The translations under genes and the position numbers were made by a program. Below, piece after piece: positions 6,380 to 8,477 of a DNA stretch of 8,477 bases. Source of the DNA: Betaproteobacteria bacterium (GTDB lineage Bacteria > Pseudomonadota > Gammaproteobacteria > Burkholderiales > Burkholderiaceae_C); contig JANXLW010000230.1 of the NCBI GenBank assembly GCA_025354965.1, positions 1-8,477 of the forward strand. Direction: 5' to 3'. Numbering within the stretch: position 1 is the first letter of the stretch; every line of letters begins with the position of its first letter. The notes below the pieces were generated by a model that did no database searches, was not told the DNA's origin, and was given only the letters and a program-made list of their open reading frames with translations.

Positions 6380-6973
6380 TCTGCCGGTACCGGTAAAGGC
6401 TTTGTTGATCAAGGCAGTGCCGCGATCGGCGGTGCCACGGTCAGTTGGGGGCGTTGGGACGCGGGCACCGTGCTGAATGCGACTGATCGCGCAACGGGGG
6501 TCGCGCAAACTGTGGCGCTAACTGGTGGTGCCCACATGGTGTTGGGCCCACTGATGACCGGCCCGGTCACCTTGCCGGTGGCGGGTAACTACACCTACAC
6601 CAAAGTTGGCAACACCCAGCCAACAGACGATCTGGGCGTGGCGGGAACCTTGAATTCGGCAACGCTGAGCGCCAACTTTACTGCGCAAACAGTGGATGTC
6701 GGTGTCAACGTGACGGCTGGCGGCGCTACGTTGGATGCCGTGGCTGCAGGCGTACCGATTCAGCAGCGCGCCAATTTCTTCACAGACAGCAAGATGACCG
6801 GGCCCGGTGCCTTGGTGGTGAAATGCAGTGGGCTCTGTGGCGATACCAATCAGGGCGCCATCGGTGGCGGCTTCGGCGGCCCCGGCGGCCTGGCGGCGGC
6901 GCTGACCTATGGGTTTGAAAAAAAGGGAGCCAACGCTGGAACCGTGTCTGGTGTGGCGGTCTTCAAGCGCTGA
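6377..6973 (+). pseudogene. Remnant B: barrel domain of a probable surface cargo protein, N-terminus missing
   Basis: The frame is open from 6377 (after a TGA at 6374-6376) to the TGA at 6971-6973, about 198 codons. It reads FVDQGSAAIGGATVSWGRWD, then YTYTKVGNTQPTDDLGVAGT and LNSATLSANFTAQTVDVGVN, and closes with GGGFGGPGGLAAALTYGF and SGVAVFKR. This is an antiparallel barrel like those of TbpB-type surface lipoproteins and of betaproteobacterial FecR-type proteins that I associate with Slam partners; this comes from pattern memory, not a search. No signal peptide, lipobox or FecR domain precedes it. The first usable start in frame is a GTG at 6470 without a ribosome binding site, which would yield 167 residues lacking the first strands. 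The coding character before 6470 shows that the true protein was longer. Probably a relic; a short expressed product cannot be excluded. Confidence 0.55.
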
Positions 6974-6993
6974 TTTGCTCGCCAATGCCAGTC

Positions 6994-7011
6994 AGGGCGC
7001 GGGTTTGCCCT
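6994..7011 (+). terminator. Possible weak hairpin after the cargo remnant
   Basis: AGGGC at 6994-6998 pairs with GCCCT at 7007-7011 around an eight-base loop, 20 bases after the stop at 6973. No T run follows, so intrinsic termination would be inefficient at best. It is the only hairpin I noticed in the 155-base gap before the small Tat peptide. Confidence 0.2.
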
Positions 7012-7073
7012 AGGCTGATAAGGGCTGCCTCATATTGTGACGTGGCGCGGTTTTGCATAGACTATGAACAGGG

Positions 7074-7101
7074 TTGCATAAGAATAAACATTACATATGA
7101 A
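7074..7101 (+). promoter_or_regulatory. Tentative promoter of the Tat peptide / formate dehydrogenase genes
   Basis: TTGCAT at 7074-7079, a 16-base spacer and TATGAA at 7096-7101 make a weak sigma-70 candidate, with four of six matches in each element. The same TTGCATA heptamer also occurs 21 bases upstream at 7053-7059, giving a second possible -35. Since the Slam-like block separates these genes from the upstream accessory operon, a promoter here is expected on context. The exact elements are uncertain. Confidence 0.25.
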
Positions 7102-7115
7102 TAAACATTACATAG
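7082..7115. repeat. 17-bp direct tandem repeat, two near-perfect copies
   Basis: GAATAAACATTACATAT at 7082-7098 is followed at once by GAATAAACATTACATAG at 7099-7115; only the last base differs. The array is strikingly AT-rich for this GC-rich window. It ends 13 bases before the start codon at 7129, just ahead of the ribosome binding site. It could be a paired regulator site, a leader element or a slippage duplication. Confidence 0.88.
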
Positions 7116-7128
7116 GTTGGAGACCAGT

Positions 7129-7332
7129 ATGCCAAACAGTCAGCCCCCGGCTTCCCGTCGAACTTTTTTTCTGTCGGCTTGCGTGGCGAGTGCGGCGCTC
7201 GCTTGCGCCACGTGGTTGAAAAAGCCAGCACAAAATGCTGTGGCGGAGTTGCCAAAACCGGCGCCGGAAAAAGGCGGCGGCTACTCTTTAAGTGATCACG
7301 TCAAGCAGAACTACAAGACCACACGCGTCTGA
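7129..7332 (+). CDS. Small twin-arginine signal peptide protein of formate dehydrogenase loci (TIGR02811-like)
   Basis: This is a peptide of 67 residues. The ATG at 7129 has GGAG at 7119-7122 six bases upstream; an in-frame TTG at 7117 lacks such support. The N-terminus carries a twin-arginine signal, SRRTFFLSA at residues 9-17, followed by a hydrophobic stretch to about residue 30. The C-terminus ends GYSLSDHVKQNYKTTRV, which matches the conserved tail of the family called formate dehydrogenase region TAT target (FdhX in some systems). It lies 33 bp upstream of the alpha subunit and presumably shares its transcript. Its role is not settled; proposals consistent with the sequence are a small export partner or a Tat-borne assembly factor for the dehydrogenase. 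No metal-binding motif is seen; single cysteines occur in the hydrophobic part. Confidence 0.88.
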   Translation: MPNSQPPASRRTFFLSACVASAALACATWLKKPAQNAVAELPKPAPEKGGGYSLSDHVKQNYKTTRV

Positions 7333-7365
7333 CCGTCTGCCATCACACCGACTCTGGAGAGTTCC

Positions 7366-8477
7366 ATGTTATTGACCAAAAAAATAGGTTCCTCTGAGAC
7401 CGCTGCGCGTTCCTCTTTCGTGCACAGTTTGCGCCGTGGTTTGTCGCAGACGCTGCCCACGATGGACCGTCGTGCTTTCCTGCGGCGCTCAGGCCTGGGG
7501 GTTGGCGTCGGGCTGGCCGCCTCACAGCTGACGCTGGTCAAAAAAGCCCACTCAGCGTCAGGTTCGGTGGCAGTAGGTGAAGGAAAAATCGAGGTCAAGC
7601 GCACGGTTTGCACCCATTGCTCGGTGGGGTGTGCCGTTGATGCGGTGGTCGAGAACGGCGTCTGGGTGCGCCAGGAACCGGTATTTGATTCGCCCATCAA
7701 CCTGGGCGCCCATTGCGCCAAAGGGGCAGCCCTGCGTGAGCATGGGCACGGCGAGTACCGTTTGCGTTATCCGATGAAACTGATTGATGGCAAGTACCAG
7801 CGCATCAGCTGGGATACCGCTTTGAATGAGATCGCCGCCAAGCTGCTGGATTTGCGCAAGGCCAGCGGGCCGGACTCCATTTATTGGATTGGCTCCAGCA
7901 AGCACAACAACGAGCAGGCCTACCTGCTGCGCAAGTTCGTCAGTTTCTGGGGCTCCAACAACTGCGATCACCAGGCCCGCATCTGCCACTCCACCACGGT
8001 CGCCGGTGTTGCCAATACCTGGGGTTATGGCGCCATGACCAATTCGTACAACGACATGCAGAACAGCAAGTGCGCCATGTACATTGGGTCGAATGCAGCC
8101 GAGGCCCATCCGGTCAGCATGTTGCACATGCTGCACGCCAAGGAAACCGGCACCAAGATGATTGTGGTCGATCCGCGCTTCACCCGCACGGCGGCCAAGG
8201 CCGACGAGTATGTACGCATTCGTTCCGGCTCGGATATCGCCTTTTTGTTTGGTGTGCTTTTTCACGTCTTCAAGAACGGATGGGAAGACAAACCGTACAT
8301 CAATGACCGGGTCTACGGCATGGACAAGGTCAGGGAAGAGGTCATGGCCAAGTGGACCCCGGACAAAGTCGAGGAAGTGTGCGGGGTTAAAGAGGAGCAG
8401 GTGTTTCGTGTCGCAAAAATGATGAGCGAAAACCGGCCCAGCACGCTGGTCTGGTGCATGGGGCAAACCCAGCACAC
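7366..8477 (+). CDS. fdhA: Formate dehydrogenase alpha (catalytic, molybdopterin) subunit, 3' end missing
   Basis: About 370 residues are present and the frame is open at the right edge. The ATG at 7366 has GGAG at 7356-7359 at good spacing. A later ATG at 7462 (residue 33) would keep the Tat motif but lacks such a site. The twin-arginine signal is DRRAFLRRSGLG at residues 34-45. The [4Fe-4S] ligands are Cys82, Cys85, Cys89 and Cys117, with Lys119 after the last as in formate dehydrogenases. Cys207-His208 in RICHSTTVAG stands where E. coli FdnG has selenocysteine-histidine, so this is the cysteine form, probably a molybdenum or tungsten ligand. GSNAAEAHPVSM and VVDPRFTRTAAKADEY are conserved cofactor-domain motifs. 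The enzyme should oxidise formate to CO2 in the periplasm with electrons passed to a beta subunit, which is expected downstream. The TorD-like chaperone and small Tat peptide are likely partners. Confidence 0.95.
   Translation, partial: MLLTKKIGSSETAARSSFVHSLRRGLSQTLPTMDRRAFLRRSGLGVGVGLAASQLTLVKKAHSASGSVAVGEGKIEVKRTVCTHCSVGCAVDAVVENGVWVRQEPVFDSPINLGAHCAKGAALREHGHGEYRLRYPMKLIDGKYQRISWDTALNEIAAKLLDLRKASGPDSIYWIGSSKHNNEQAYLLRKFVSFWGSNNCDHQARICHSTTVAGVANTWGYGAMTNSYNDMQNSKCAMYIGSNAAEAHPVSMLHMLHAKETGTKMIVVDPRFTRTAAKADEYVRIRSGSDIAFLFGVLFHVFKNGWEDKPYINDRVYGMDKVREEVMAKWTPDKVEEVCGVKEEQVFRVAKMMSENRPSTLVWCMGQTQH

Noticed and set aside
7043..7058. Possible sigma-54 promoter (TGGCGCGGTTTTGCAT) upstream of the Tat peptide gene.
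   Set aside because: The GG and GC elements are nine bases apart instead of the required ten, and the -24 element deviates from TGGCAC.
7053..7080. Heptamer TTGCATA repeated with 21-base spacing as a regulator site.
   Set aside because: Seven bases occurring twice in an AT-leaning intergenic stretch is easily chance; I kept it only as a note to the tentative promoter.
5137..7115. The repeats at both ends of the Slam-like block read as transposon ends or target-site duplications.
   Set aside because: The left and right repeats have unrelated sequences, are tandem rather than flanking, and no transposase or inverted ends are visible.
7558..8475. Long minus-strand open frame opposite the formate dehydrogenase alpha subunit (305 codons).
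   Set aside because: The + strand encodes unmistakable formate dehydrogenase motifs through the whole interval; the antisense frame is a codon-bias shadow.

Overview
The window looks like a chromosomal segment of a GC-rich betaproteobacterium. A Burkholderiales/Comamonadaceae relative such as Rhodoferax is my inference, from the operon type and codon use; no rRNA or other marker gene is present. Every gene I can support is on the + strand.

Layout. (1) 2-1159: C-terminal beta-barrel part of a TonB-dependent outer-membrane receptor, cut by the left edge. (2) 1238-5087: four tightly packed accessory genes of a periplasmic formate dehydrogenase locus: a DUF3305 protein, a DUF3306 protein, a large iron-sulfur protein with about six [4Fe-4S] motifs, and a TorD-type chaperone. 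Each overlaps the next, which suggests one translationally coupled transcript. (3) 5088-7128: a stretch of about 2 kb that looks foreign to the formate dehydrogenase cluster. It holds a gene with TPR repeats and the start of an outer-membrane barrel, resembling surface lipoprotein assembly modifier (Slam, DUF560) proteins. That barrel stops early and runs into out-of-frame remnants of a glycine-rich beta-barrel protein, probably its former cargo. (4) 7129-8477: a 67-residue twin-arginine peptide of the formate dehydrogenase family, then the start of the catalytic alpha subunit, which leaves the right edge after about 370 residues.

How the genes work together. The alpha subunit carries a Tat signal, a [4Fe-4S] motif and cysteine in place of selenocysteine at the molybdenum ligand. 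It should oxidise formate in the periplasm after folded export. The TorD-like protein probably guards its signal peptide while the cofactor is inserted. The polyferredoxin and the DUF3305/DUF3306 proteins travel with this enzyme class, but their exact roles are poorly defined. The beta, gamma and other subunits would be expected beyond the right edge.

The main oddity is that the cluster is split. I expect the chaperone gene and the small Tat peptide gene to be neighbours, but here they are separated by the decayed Slam-like block. Short tandem repeats lie near both ends of that block: a 12-bp unit twice at 5137-5160 and a 17-bp unit twice at 7082-7115. A further oddity is a 24-bp in-frame tandem repeat, three copies, inside the polyferredoxin gene. 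I saw no tRNA, rRNA, CRISPR array, transposase or integrase.
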